From assembly GCA_963969495.1 (NCBI GenBank), contig OZ018330.1:44570894-44634893 (forward strand): 64,000 nt of DNA, given 5' to 3'. This DNA is from Ceratothoa steindachneri. Its lineage: Eukaryota > Arthropoda > Malacostraca > Isopoda > Cymothoidae. Position 1 is the first letter of the stretch; each line of letters starts with the position of its first letter. The notes beneath the pieces are model-generated. The model did no database searches. It was not told the DNA's origin and was given only the letters and a program-made list of their open reading frames with translations. The translations under genes were made by a program, and so were the position numbers. Below are positions 54,131 to 64,000 of this stretch, piece by piece.

Positions 54131-54355
54131 GATGATGATGGTGATGATGATAATTGTAATTTTTGTATATATCTGATAACCCATAATATGGTTACTAAAA
54201 TTTTATTTTATACAAATATATATAAAAAGAAATAGAATAAAACATAGTTTTACATTTTGGGATGATCAATTACATGAATTAAGCTGAACATTGCACTTAA
54301 AAATCATTTAGAAGTTATGTTCCCAAAATGGGAACGTTAGACACTAAAGGGTTAA

Positions 54356-55345
<990 letters not shown>

Positions 55346-55527
55346 CTCATTTTTATTAGAGCTGGTTTGCTATCTACAGATCTTCACGTCGTCCGCAACA
55401 TAAATATAGCCCAACTAATGTTTCGACGTAAACTAAGCTACGCTTCTCGGGTGCCTAAGGTTCGTACACGCTTCAGATGTAAATTATGTTTTTTTTCCCT
55501 AGGTGACTAATATTTTGTCCGGTAAGC

Positions 55528-55534
<7 letters not shown>

Positions 55535-55617
<83 letters not shown>
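55535..55617. repeat. (TA)n microsatellite
   Basis: Pure TA tract within unassigned DNA. Confidence 0.97.
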
Positions 55618-55618
<1 letters not shown>

Positions 55619-57333
55619 TAGAATCACAGGGGTGCTTCACTTACGTAAATGGGCACTAAAGAAGGCATGGTGCGGAAAACATAGCACACCATATTAAAGC
55701 AGGATGGCAATCATTGCTAGAAAGTTTTTGAATGGCAACAACCACGTTTGTATTTGTAAAAGGGTTAGAGAAAGTGGCGCGAATGTTAGGTATAATTATT
55801 CGCGTAGATGGTGTATAAGTGGAAAACTTGGGTTAATGGTACAGAATGGTTACCCAGCGGCAGGGGGACACAAAAGTCAGCTAATATCTTGTAAAAACTA
55901 TGTATTGTAGGTGTGTGCAAATGTGATTGGTTCACCTACTGCTGAACTCTGATATTTCTAATGACATTAAAATTGGATTTTACTTGATCGGTCGGAATAT
56001 CGTGTATGATTATAGCAATTTTTGTTGCACGTAAAAAGTTGTGCAGAAGCGCTAGTTGCATACCATTGCGATGGCTTCTCTCACTCGTGATTTCTCGTTC
56101 GTTGTTGCTCAAATAAGATCTATCTGCTATTCATTAAAGCTTTTATACGTTAGGATCTTAAGGACTTTTGAAATAGTTTTGCTATTCGCTCACTTTTTTT
56201 CGATAGTATCTCTTTCATTTGGCTGTTTTCACCATTAACTGCTATTCAAGGTCTAAGGCGCTTCTTTTCTTATGGAGGAATTCTCATTTTTCGATCCTCT
56301 TTTAACATATGAATTGTTTCTCAATATATTTCAACGAGGTCAAAATAAAACAAAATGGTGTCAAATCTCTCATTAAAAAAAAAACTAAACTATTCGTACA
56401 GGAATCAGTGAATAGGTATTTTAAATGCGCTATGCATTTTCAATATATTTCTTCCCACAGAAGTTTTAAAATGATATTAAAAAAAAATATTGGGAGGACA
56501 ATTCATCTATCTTAAAGGTAAAGATGGCTTCCAATAAACCACTAAGAATAGTAGGTATCAATAACCCATCTCCACTCACAAAAAAATGTTGCCACTCAAT
56601 AGTTCAGCTGTATTCTTTATGATCGAGGCGGTGGCTATTTATTTTTAACTGAAGTAAGTAATGCTTAGGGGCCAAACTTGGCTCGAGTCCCATCCGCATA
56701 AGATGGAGTGAAGTGAACTTGCTTGTCTCAGGATTCATATGAGTTATGTAAACACCACTAAGACCACGTGGTTGTGTTAAGACAAGCGGATTTTCTTCCA
56801 TTACCAATATTATTTTGGTTAAATTTCTGTCTTATGAAATGTGAAATACAAGTTGAAAAGAACCCATGTTTAGCGAATTTTAATAACTATCGCATAATAC
56901 TGTATACTGTGTTTAACTCAAGGAAAAGTTTCTTTTAATTTATTGAACAGTTTCAAAAGATTCTAAGGACGTAGAGTGACTAGATTCTTTCCTAATGATG
57001 GATTTTGTGATCTCGGATTAAAATAAAGACACACTTCAAATTATTTCGATGTACTTTTGTTTATATTTACCGTATGTTCATAACTATGGATGGAAAAGCG
57101 TTTCGTCATATCTATTGTTAGGCCTTTCTCACCGATTAGAACAAAACTTGGGTTTTTGAGTGTATTCTCAGAAAATACCAAAAGGGTATTGTAAAATTAT
57201 ATTTTTATTATCTGTGGATTTCCTGATTTAATTTGTTGAAAGATTAATATCGTCAAGCTTCGCATAAGAGGCAGAATGAAAGGTATTCTAAGGTTTTCAT
57301 TATAAAATACCAATTCTTTTGTCAATTTGGAGA
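55618..57333. other. Upstream flank of the J-protein gene, nothing recognised
   Basis: AT-rich sequence with short frames only. It may hold the promoter and upstream exon(s) of the J-protein gene, but no core promoter could be assigned. Confidence 0.4.
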
Positions 57334-57455
57334 ATTAATTCTCATATATTCAAGTCTAATTAATATTTTTTTGATTTACAGCTTTTAAAAGGGAACTTAG
57401 CATCATGAACGATTATAATAGGCGAATATTGTGCAATCAATCTGTTTGGTGCAGC
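57334..57455 (+). repeat. Direct repeat 5' of J-protein exon 1
   Basis: About 120 bp from ATTAATTCT to the GGTGCAGC end is repeated at 59857-59982 with scattered differences (shared CAAGTCTAATTAATAT and CATCATGAACGATTATAATA). Confidence 0.85.
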
Positions 57456-57576
57456 TTTTACACGTATCAGTAAATGTAGACATAGTATGTACATTGAGTG
57501 ATATAAATTAATTAAAAGTATAAATATACTATTTATTTTATGGCGAAAATCGAGGGGAAATATATAACTTGATAAA

Positions 57577-57801
57577 ATGAAAATGGTGAAAGAAACTGAA
57601 TTTTACGACAGACTGGGTGTAAGTTCGGATGTTGAGCCAGTTGAGCTAAAAAGGGCCTACCGAAAGTTAGCTCTCAAATACCACCCGGACAAGAATCCGA
57701 CAGGCGCCGAAACATTCAAGAAAATTTCACAGGCCTACGATGTCTTGTCGGATCCACAAAAGAGGAAAGTGTATGATGAAGGAGGAGAAGAGGGTTTGCA
57801 A
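57577..57801 (+). CDS. DnaJ/HSP40 subfamily A protein, exon with the J domain
   Basis: 75 codons encode a J domain: [31 protein letters not shown] with the HPD motif that stimulates Hsp70 ATPase, and [20 protein letters not shown]. The exon ends EEGLQ followed by the donor CAA-GTAAGT at 57801/57802, phase 0. MVKET from the ATG at 57583 fits the family start better than the ATG at 57577. The next exon is at 60010. Type I J-proteins act with cytosolic Hsp70 as co-chaperones. In-frame, conserved coding amid transposon debris indicates a live host gene. Confidence 0.88.
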
Positions 57802-58560
57802 GTAAGTTTATTTCCTTCTCTCTACTAATTTATTTTCGGCAATATTTATTTTCATCACTAAGCTTTAGTAAACAAAAAAAAAATAGAAGACAGAAGTTAA
57901 TTACCAATAGAACTAGTGGTGTATGGTTATCTAGTGGTGAATAAATAATAATAATTAGTTCAAATGATTTTCATCAATGTATGGTATCGGTTCAAAAATC
58001 ACTTGATCGATTTCGATAATAGGCCTCCTCTACCTTCTGCCTTTGCTCTGTCATACGAATACTGGTCGTCGTTCATTGTACGTACACAGTACTCACTAGT
58101 ACTAATAAGAAACCGCAAAAGTAGCTTTTCAACCAAATGAAGTAAAACTACACGACTTATTTCAAAGGAATCTAGGTGAGTGAGGCAGATAGAAGAAGTT
58201 GAAAGGAAATATTTATAAATATGAAAATATATCATAAAAAAGAGCGCAAACAATATTAGCCCAAATTGTTAGATTTTCTTTCACTTCTAGGAAGAATTTT
58301 CCCCTCGAATTTAAAGCGCAATACCAAGAAATTTGTAATGAGAGATCTGTAAAGAAAATGAAGATAGAGAAAGTAAAAATGTGTGGAAGACATAGGGCAG
58401 CATGTCCTTCTACAGATAATGGGCCGTGAGGGCAAACTTCGGGTATGGAAGAGACGCCCACTAAGAAAATACGATGGTAAAAGTGGCAGCATATAATTTC
58501 TAAGACTGTTTTTGGTTATTTTTTCGGTTTATGACCGGCCTCGAATTTTTTTTAAATAAT

Positions 58561-58637
<77 letters not shown>

Positions 58638-59027
58638 AGTGAATGGCTTCGCTACTAAGGTTAAAATTTATAATAAAAAAAACAGCCATGGTTAATTTTT
58701 TATAAATTTTCTCAGCTTCGTCAATTATAATAATTTCAAAAAGGAACTCTAAACTAAATTTCAAAATATCACGTTGCTAAAATATAAAGTTATAGAAGAT
58801 ATATAAAAATAAATTTTCTGAACTTCACCATTTGTAATTCTTTGTTTTAAAAAATTCACAAAATTTCGATGCTTAAATTTATTTTTGAACTTCACCATTT
58901 TGTTTTATGATATTATAAAAGGATTATTAGAAATAACTTTGATAAAAAACATAAGTCATAACCAAACTAAGATGAAATTATTATTCAAATACTAAAAAAA
59001 CCCCCCCTCTCTAATTATAGTTAGTGA

Positions 59028-59029
<2 letters not shown>
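58638..59029 (+). repeat. Repeat family 'R', copy 5
   Basis: Lies between two (TA)n tracts in intron 1; starts GAATGGCTTCGCTACTAAG and ends AATTATAGTTAGTGATG. Confidence 0.7.
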
Positions 59030-59095
<66 letters not shown>

Positions 59096-59599
59096 AATTG
59101 TTTTTTAATGTAGACAATTTTTAGCCTTGGCTTTGGGGGGGGGGGGTAAGATATTGCAATCGCATCATATTATATTATATATAATTTTTAACTTAATCTA
59201 GAAATGGGCTTCGCCCCCATACTCTAACTTAGTTGTGGCAAATTGCACTCCCCACCCCACCCCCCCGAAAAAAACAAACAAACTCGTAAATATTCCTAAT
59301 TCGAAAAAGCCTTATCCTTAGTTTGAATTAAAAGGCGCGATTGCCAAATTTCGTTAGGCCTCTATTAGTTTATAGCGTGTTACGTAACCCATTAACACCC
59401 ATATGCACACAATTATATCATCTTAATTAAAAAAAGAAATATTCAAAGTTTTTGTTACAAAAAAGACAAACTAAACTATATAAACGACGACGTAACAGAT
59501 TCTCTTGAGGAGAAGACTTTTCAAAAATAAAAAAAAATAAACTAACTTGATTCTTTCAATTCGAAGATGACGGCCAGTCTATTTTTCGTCATAAAATGA

Positions 59600-59760
59600 T
59601 AATTTGAGATTTGCCCACATTAACTACTGAAACTGCTATATAGTGTATATCTATCTATGATATATAGTGTATATTATAGATATACACTATATAGGATTTG
59701 CTTATTTTTAAAAATAGATATATTTATAACAAAGCGCCCACGAAATTCGAGGGTGGGCAT
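59600..59760. repeat. Dispersed hairpin repeat, copy 2
   Basis: TATATAGTGTATATCTAT at 59637-59654 is complemented exactly at 59676-59693 (18-bp stem). GCGCCCACGAAATTCGAGGG follows. Compare 17925-18060. Confidence 0.65.
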
Positions 59761-59856
59761 AAACCGAAAAATAACTGTTTTTTTTTAACGTTTCACCGCT
59801 ATTATATTTTTAGTAACTTCTTATTTCCTAAGCTTGCAAGTCATCCATGTGGCCCC

Positions 59857-59982
59857 ATTAATTCTACGTATAATCAAGTCTAATTAATATATTTTTGATT
59901 TACAACTTTTAAAAGTGAACTTAGTAGCATCATGAACGATTATAATAAGCGAATATTGTATAATCAATCTGTTTGGTACAGC
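59857..59982 (+). repeat. Direct repeat 3', just upstream of exon 2
   Basis: Second copy of the 57334-57455 segment, ending 27 bp before the exon 2 acceptor. Confidence 0.85.
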
Positions 59983-60009
59983 AAATAATATTGTGGTTCA
60001 ATTTTTCAG

Positions 60010-60327
60010 AAAAGCAACACTGGTGGACGTTTCCGAAATCCAATGGACATCTTCAACATGTTTTTCGGTGGTGGAATGGAGGACGAGGATGATGATGACG
60101 ATGAAGGATTTTCTACTTTCTTTGGCAAAGGAGGGTCAGATAAAGGTCGACAAAAGGCCCCTCCGGTGGAGCACAAGCTTGAGTTGACCCTCGAACAGTT
60201 GTTCGTGGGGTGCAAACAGAAAATTCCAATTAACAGGGAGAAAAATTGCCCCTCCTGCGACGGCAGAGGAGGGCGCCTCAATGCTCAAACGGAACCCTGT
60301 CGGAGTTGTCAAGGTTCTGGAATCAAG
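60010..60327 (+). CDS. DnaJ/HSP40 subfamily A protein, exon 2
   Basis: 106 codons in phase with exon 1. A short G/F region leads to NPMDIFNMFFGGG, typical of DnaJA proteins, followed by an acidic stretch (MEDEDDDDDEG) that seems longer than in common DnaJA1-type proteins, then VEHKLELTLEQLFVGCKQKI of the first C-terminal domain strand and the first two zinc-binding repeats, CPSCDGRG and CRSCQGSG. The exon probably ends GIK at 60327 before GT (a weak donor, GTTGGA); reading on gives a stop four codons later. The remaining two Cys repeats, the substrate-binding domains and the C-terminus were not found in the 3.7 kb to the window end. Confidence 0.85.
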
Positions 60328-60929
60328 GTTGGAATCTAGTTATTTCTTAGTTAACAGAACTATTTAGTTATTTAAAAAAATAACAAATCCACGCATCTCC
60401 ACGAGAATGTTCTGAAAAACAAAAGGTTCGTATAAAGAAAATGGTATGAAGTTATGGGAAGTGGAGATGTGTTGATGGTATATAGGCCGAGGAGCCCCGC
60501 GTGTTAAGAACTAAGGATGACACGCAATTCTATATATGGCCCAGTTCCGTAACAACACCCTCCCATTTTCGGGGAAGTTAATGGGGCCATATCCAAATTG
60601 TCTCCTATTGAATTAATTCAACATTCGGCGGAAGTTTGGGTTCTGGAAGGCATTCGGTGCCGATCGTTGTCTTTGTTTGTTCTTTCTTTTTACCTGGGGA
60701 CCGAGTTTTTAAGGTGTGATCTGAAGCACGGGTCATCACACAATATTGCAGTCACCGAATTTGAACCCCATCCGATCACTAACCTTGCTCGATGTGGCAT
60801 AAATTTGAGTAGCCAGAAGCGGTGTTTCCTTTAGGCTATGCCGTAGCGCAATCCACGGAGAAATTTGGGTGTGTAGGGTTCATTAAAGGATGTTTGGAGT
60901 GAGGGGTTTGATATTCATGTATGCGTGAG
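60328..60929. other. Presumed intron 2, no gene seen
   Basis: Contains an inverted pair, GCATCTCCAC and GTGGAGATGTG, at about 60393-60475. The 78-codon frame at 60598-60834 has no recognisable motif. Confidence 0.4.
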
Positions 60930-61595
60930 GGGGTGGGGTGCGATGTATCAAAACTGTTTAATGTCTCTATGGAGGGAGTGCTGAGAGAAGATCGAAGGGG
61001 GGTCGAATGACAAGTTAGGGATAGGTGCTGTCGATGGTTATGTATGTTGATGACAGAAAGATAGTGGCTCAGAGTGAGAGGAAATAATGATTGGAGGGTT
61101 TAACTGAATATGTGAGAGGAGGGGAGTAGAAGTAAATGCGTAAAAGTACTAGTTGATGTTTTGTGGTAACAATGAGGTGAGGTGTGATGTTAGAGTGCGC
61201 GGAGTGCTACTTGAGAAAGTGCGATGTTTCAAAGTTCCAAATGACACGGAAGTCTCAGGAGCGACCACAACGTTAGTGAATGTTTGAGTGTGGAATGTAC
61301 AAGAAACTTGCATGATAACGTTGGTGTATGGGAATGAGACTATGATGTTGAAGAAGAAGGAAAGATCAACAGAAAGCAGTGTAACCGCACACTTTGAGAG
61401 TGATGATGAGTATTAGAAAGGTTGAAAGAGTAAGAGGTATATAATGGTGTGGCTGGGGTTGTAACAACGTATCTTCTGAGGTGGTGCGGGCATGTAAGAA
61501 GAATGGATGAAAATAAACATGTGAAAAGAGTATAGGATATATGAGAGGGAGTGTACTGGATTCCGATTATTGGAAGACCACGTAAAAGGTAGATT
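60930..61595 (+). pseudogene. Heavily decayed LINE reverse transcriptase (RTE-like)
   Basis: Across shifting frames the plus strand keeps the order of an RTE-type RT: a GC-x-x-S-x-LFN block with SMEGVLRE near 60940-60990, a Y/F-x-DD-like segment with KIVAQSE near 61040-61075, then WCGHVRRMDENKHVKRV near 61480-61530 and GRPRKR near 61575. Stops are frequent. Identification rests on this order and spacing. Confidence 0.5.
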
Positions 61596-61599
61596 TGTT

Positions 61600-61815
61600 A
61601 TGCGAGTGTTGCGTGTCCAGAAGTGCACCCGAGCTGTTTCAAAAGCTCCGCTTGAATGTGGATTTTTTGAGACCCAAGATGGCGCAGTCGTTACGCTGTT
61701 CACCAACGGTGATCCGGCGACGCAGGAAGTTGTTCGCAACTCGCCTCACTCTACTCTCCTTCTTTAATTTTGCATCGCCCCTTTTCTTATACCCACTCAA
61801 TCTACTACACGAAAG
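61600..61815 (+). repeat. Candidate tRNA-derived SINE, copy 2
   Basis: TGGCGCAGTCG at 61680-61690 and GTTGTTCGCAACTC at 61729-61742 are A- and B-box-like, aligned with those of 35191-35365. Flanking blocks are shared. Confidence 0.5.
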
Positions 61816-63149
61816 TGTTTAGCAGAAAGGGCACTGACAGAGGGACGAGACGATGATATTGAGTATCATAAGTCTGCAAGGAGAGGGGTTGTGAGGTGAC
61901 GTGCTTAGGGTTTTCTGCCCTGAGTGAACTCTGAGAGGACATTGAGCTCTATGATGTGAAGACCCAATGCTCTAATAGTTCATAAAGAGTGTGGTGAGGA
62001 AGGTAATTTTAGGAACGTGCGCTCAGATACCTATTTCGGGAGAAACTGTTAATGTTGATGGACGACGATCGACCAGAAAGAGCTTTTAAGAGCAACTACA
62101 AAACACTAATTTTTAGAGAAATAAGCGCCCGCCTTAGATTCGATCTCAGAAACATGACCAATATTTTATGGTCCAATAAGCATAAAATTTAATAGATTTG
62201 AAATTCTAAAATGCCTCTTTGTCCCGTTACCCCGCAAGGGAATGCTCAGATAAAGGGTGAACAATAATGCTAAGGCTGACATCTAGAGAATGCGTTCCTT
62301 CCCGGCATCAAACATCCTAAGATGTATCTGCGGCAATACATCTTCCATCATTTTCATCCTCCCCCCCATTTCGCCACTTCCAGTACAGTCCTCTCCTTAC
62401 GCTCTTTCTGTCAGATACCCTCGTTGGTTTCCGCTTCTTAGTTTTTAGATAATTAACAAATAAATATCTCTGGGGCATTCAAATTATTATTCGTTTCCTG
62501 CCCTCTTTGGTCTTTTAATGCCCCGTCCGATCACAGCTTATTAGGTTTGATGAGATTGGGGGGTGGGGGGTGGGGTGCTTTTAACTCTTCGATCTTTTCA
62601 TTTGGGTTTTTTTCTGTTTATTTATTTTCCGTTTTCAATTTGTTTTCTTCCTCAACTCTTTCATTGGTGAGTGGGTTTGATCAGGGCTGGATTTCGAAGC
62701 CGCCGGGACGGGAGGAGGACCAGGGGAACCGTGCGCCTTTCAGCCTCCCTTTGGCCAGGTTGTCTATTTGGGCTATAGTCATTTCACATTCCCTAACGTC
62801 ATCACTTTCTTTACATACTTCTTCAAAACTTCCTGAGATTTTCCTCGTTGGTTTTCTTTTTTTATGCATGAAAATAAGTGTTAGAGGAGAAGAGGTTCCA
62901 GGAAATTTAAGGTTAGATAAGTTTTCTATTTTCATCTTAATAATAATAAGAAGCATTTTTGTATGTCGCTCTCCAAGGTCACGACCCTTCACAGACCGCC
63001 CATCAACCAATTAAACAAGGTCAGCAGACCTAAGTCGCGTGCTCTCAATTATTCTGACTTATATCACTTTATGACTTTACGATCTTTAAAAAATTCAATT
63101 ACTCCAGGCCTAGCTTTGGGAGGACTTTGACACATATCTTTCGAAAGAG
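61816..63149. other. Unassigned stretch
   Basis: A minus-strand frame of 109 codons (63010-62681) and a plus-strand frame of 155 codons (62547-63014) overlap; neither has a known motif. The minus-strand peptide (GARFPWSSSRPGGFEIQP at its end) looks somewhat protein-like but cannot be assigned. Confidence 0.3.
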
Positions 63150-63956
63150 GGTAACACTTCAGTTTCGGGGCGCACGATAGGTGGCGCTGTTTATAGGTTA
63201 CAATTTTGAGCTACAATATATGTCTTATGACGTCAGAGGATAGCGTCAGATGTGAACAATTACGTCGTTATATTTCTTTGTATATGAGTATATACTGGGG
63301 GTCTGTGCACCCCCAGACCCCCCCTCCCCCCCATAATTGATTGAAACTCAGGATCATCGCAGGGTGGTCCTCCCGCAGTGATATCTTCCCCACGAACAGT
63401 CCCCTTGAATTTACTGGGGTTTTTTACCCCCCCAACAGCTTTTTACTGGCAGAAAAACCTAACCTAATAACAAACAATTCTTACTTTTATAGGTTTCTTG
63501 ATTAGTTTATGCGCCTCTAAATAATCTAAAAGTTTTTCGCGATCATACAAAGTAAAGCCGAATTCGAATAACGAAGAAGCACATGGAGAGCACGAAAACA
63601 CAATAACGAAAGAAAAACATTTGCAAAAAGGGTCCTATTTATAAGCTACGACGTTGCCAGTAAGAAGCTGTTATCGTTCGCAGCAAACAAAGAATACGAA
63701 AACAAAACAAAAAAACATAAAAGATATCAAGAAACCTTACCTAACTTAGAAAAAAACTATAAACGAGCAGAGGCGCAGATATTTAGTAAATAATACAGAC
63801 CAAAAGTCACAAATCCCCAAAACAACAAAAAAATATAACGCCGTGATTGGTCACATCTGAAGCTACCGTCTGACGTCATAAGAGATATAGTGTACCCCAA
63901 AATTGTAGCCTACTAACAGCGCCACCTACCGTGCGCCCCGAATCTGAAGTATTACC
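63150..63956 (-). mobile_element. TIR element with 8-bp target duplication, copy 2
   Basis: CGAAAGAG is duplicated exactly at 63142-63149 and 63957-63964. Ends begin GGTAACACTTCAGTTTCGGG and, reversed, GGTAATACTTCAGATTCGGG. It is a relative of 25854-26619 in the opposite orientation, and keeps the same exon-like peptide (FEFGFTLYDREKLLDYLEAH) with one silent change at a Leu codon and one Leu/Ser change, and the same GTAAG donor-like site. Confidence 0.9.
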
Positions 63957-64000
63957 CGAAAGAGAATGTAAAACAACATAAGGGTTTCAAATTTCGTTAG

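Larger units (their letters stand above)
52787..54351. mobile_element. Possible piggyBac-type non-autonomous element
   Basis: The right end, reversed, reads TTAA-CCCTTTAGTGTCTAACG then TTCCCATTTTGGGAAC; TTAA is at 54352-54355. The left end at 52787-52835 has a degraded match (AGTGTCCAACGTTCTCC then TTTTGGGAAC) without a clear TTAA. It carries two family R copies inside. Confidence 0.45.
57802..60009 (+). other. Intron 1 of the J-protein gene
   Basis: About 2.2 kb, GTAAGT at the start and TTTTTCAG at the end, both phase 0. It holds (TA)n tracts at 58565-58635 and 59029-59092, repeat R at 58638-59029, the hairpin repeat at 59600-59760 and a direct repeat at 59857-59982. Confidence 0.8.

Noticed and set aside
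56620..56705. tRNA gene suggested by GGCTCGAGTCCC, a B-box-like sequence
   Set aside because: No convincing A box or acceptor stem could be paired around it.
62547..63014. 155-codon plus-strand frame
   Set aside because: Hydrophobic and low-complexity with no start context; the opposite strand is also open. No family was recognised.

Overview
The window looks like gene-poor chromosomal DNA of an arthropod. A malacostracan or decapod crustacean is my best guess, because of the density of non-LTR retrotransposons, long (TA)n and (GA)n tracts, and a multicopy arthropod ORF; no species-diagnostic gene is present. There are no operons or prokaryotic signals. The only convincing host gene is a type I J-protein (DnaJA-like). 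Two exons are visible at 57577-57801 and 60010-60327, and the gene runs on beyond what I can find.

Almost everything else is a nested stack of transposable elements. From left to right: a Mutator-like transposase ORF cut by the window edge (3-1052); an old CR1-group LINE on the minus strand, broken into three pieces (about 1912-2437, 10005-10504 and 16001-17900). Its first gap is a 7.6-kb element with piggyBac-style ends and TTAA target duplications (2438-10004), itself carrying two mariners. Its second gap is a 5.5-kb insertion made of two different CR1 elements inside one imperfect target duplication (10505-16000). Next, 18632-25128 is another CR1 host interrupted by an intact LINE with ORF1 and a 945-aa ORF2 (19862-23838) and by a 420-bp CR1 3' fragment (24299-24718). 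Then 25129-32690 holds three copies of a different LINE clade, one of them split by a TIR element with 8-bp target duplications (25854-26619); a second copy of that TIR element lies at 63150-63956.

From 33430 to 39690 there are Jockey-like LINE pieces, an opposite-strand endonuclease fragment and a candidate tRNA-derived SINE whose relative is at 61600-61815. The segment 39783-41514 looks like a long terminal repeat with a tRNA-Leu-type primer site and an internal 170-bp minisatellite. Further right are a decayed multicopy arthropod ORF (44926-46612), a piggyBac transposase pseudogene (47964-49128), a DD41D-type mariner (50555-51654), a Tc1 fragment (54990-55345), arrays of a short AT-rich repeat family, and a decayed LINE (60930-61595).

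The elements do not form a pathway. Their order of nesting gives relative ages: the minus-strand LINE in three pieces is oldest locally, and the 19862-23838 LINE is among the youngest because both its ORFs are open. I found no clear new cellular system. The most unusual items are the single-TSD two-element LINE insertion (possible template jump), the in-frame LINE ORF that has lost its reverse-transcriptase core, the TIR/8-bp-TSD family carrying a conserved exon-like peptide, and the piggyBac-ended element carrying unrecognised ORFs. All database identities are from memory of families, not searches.
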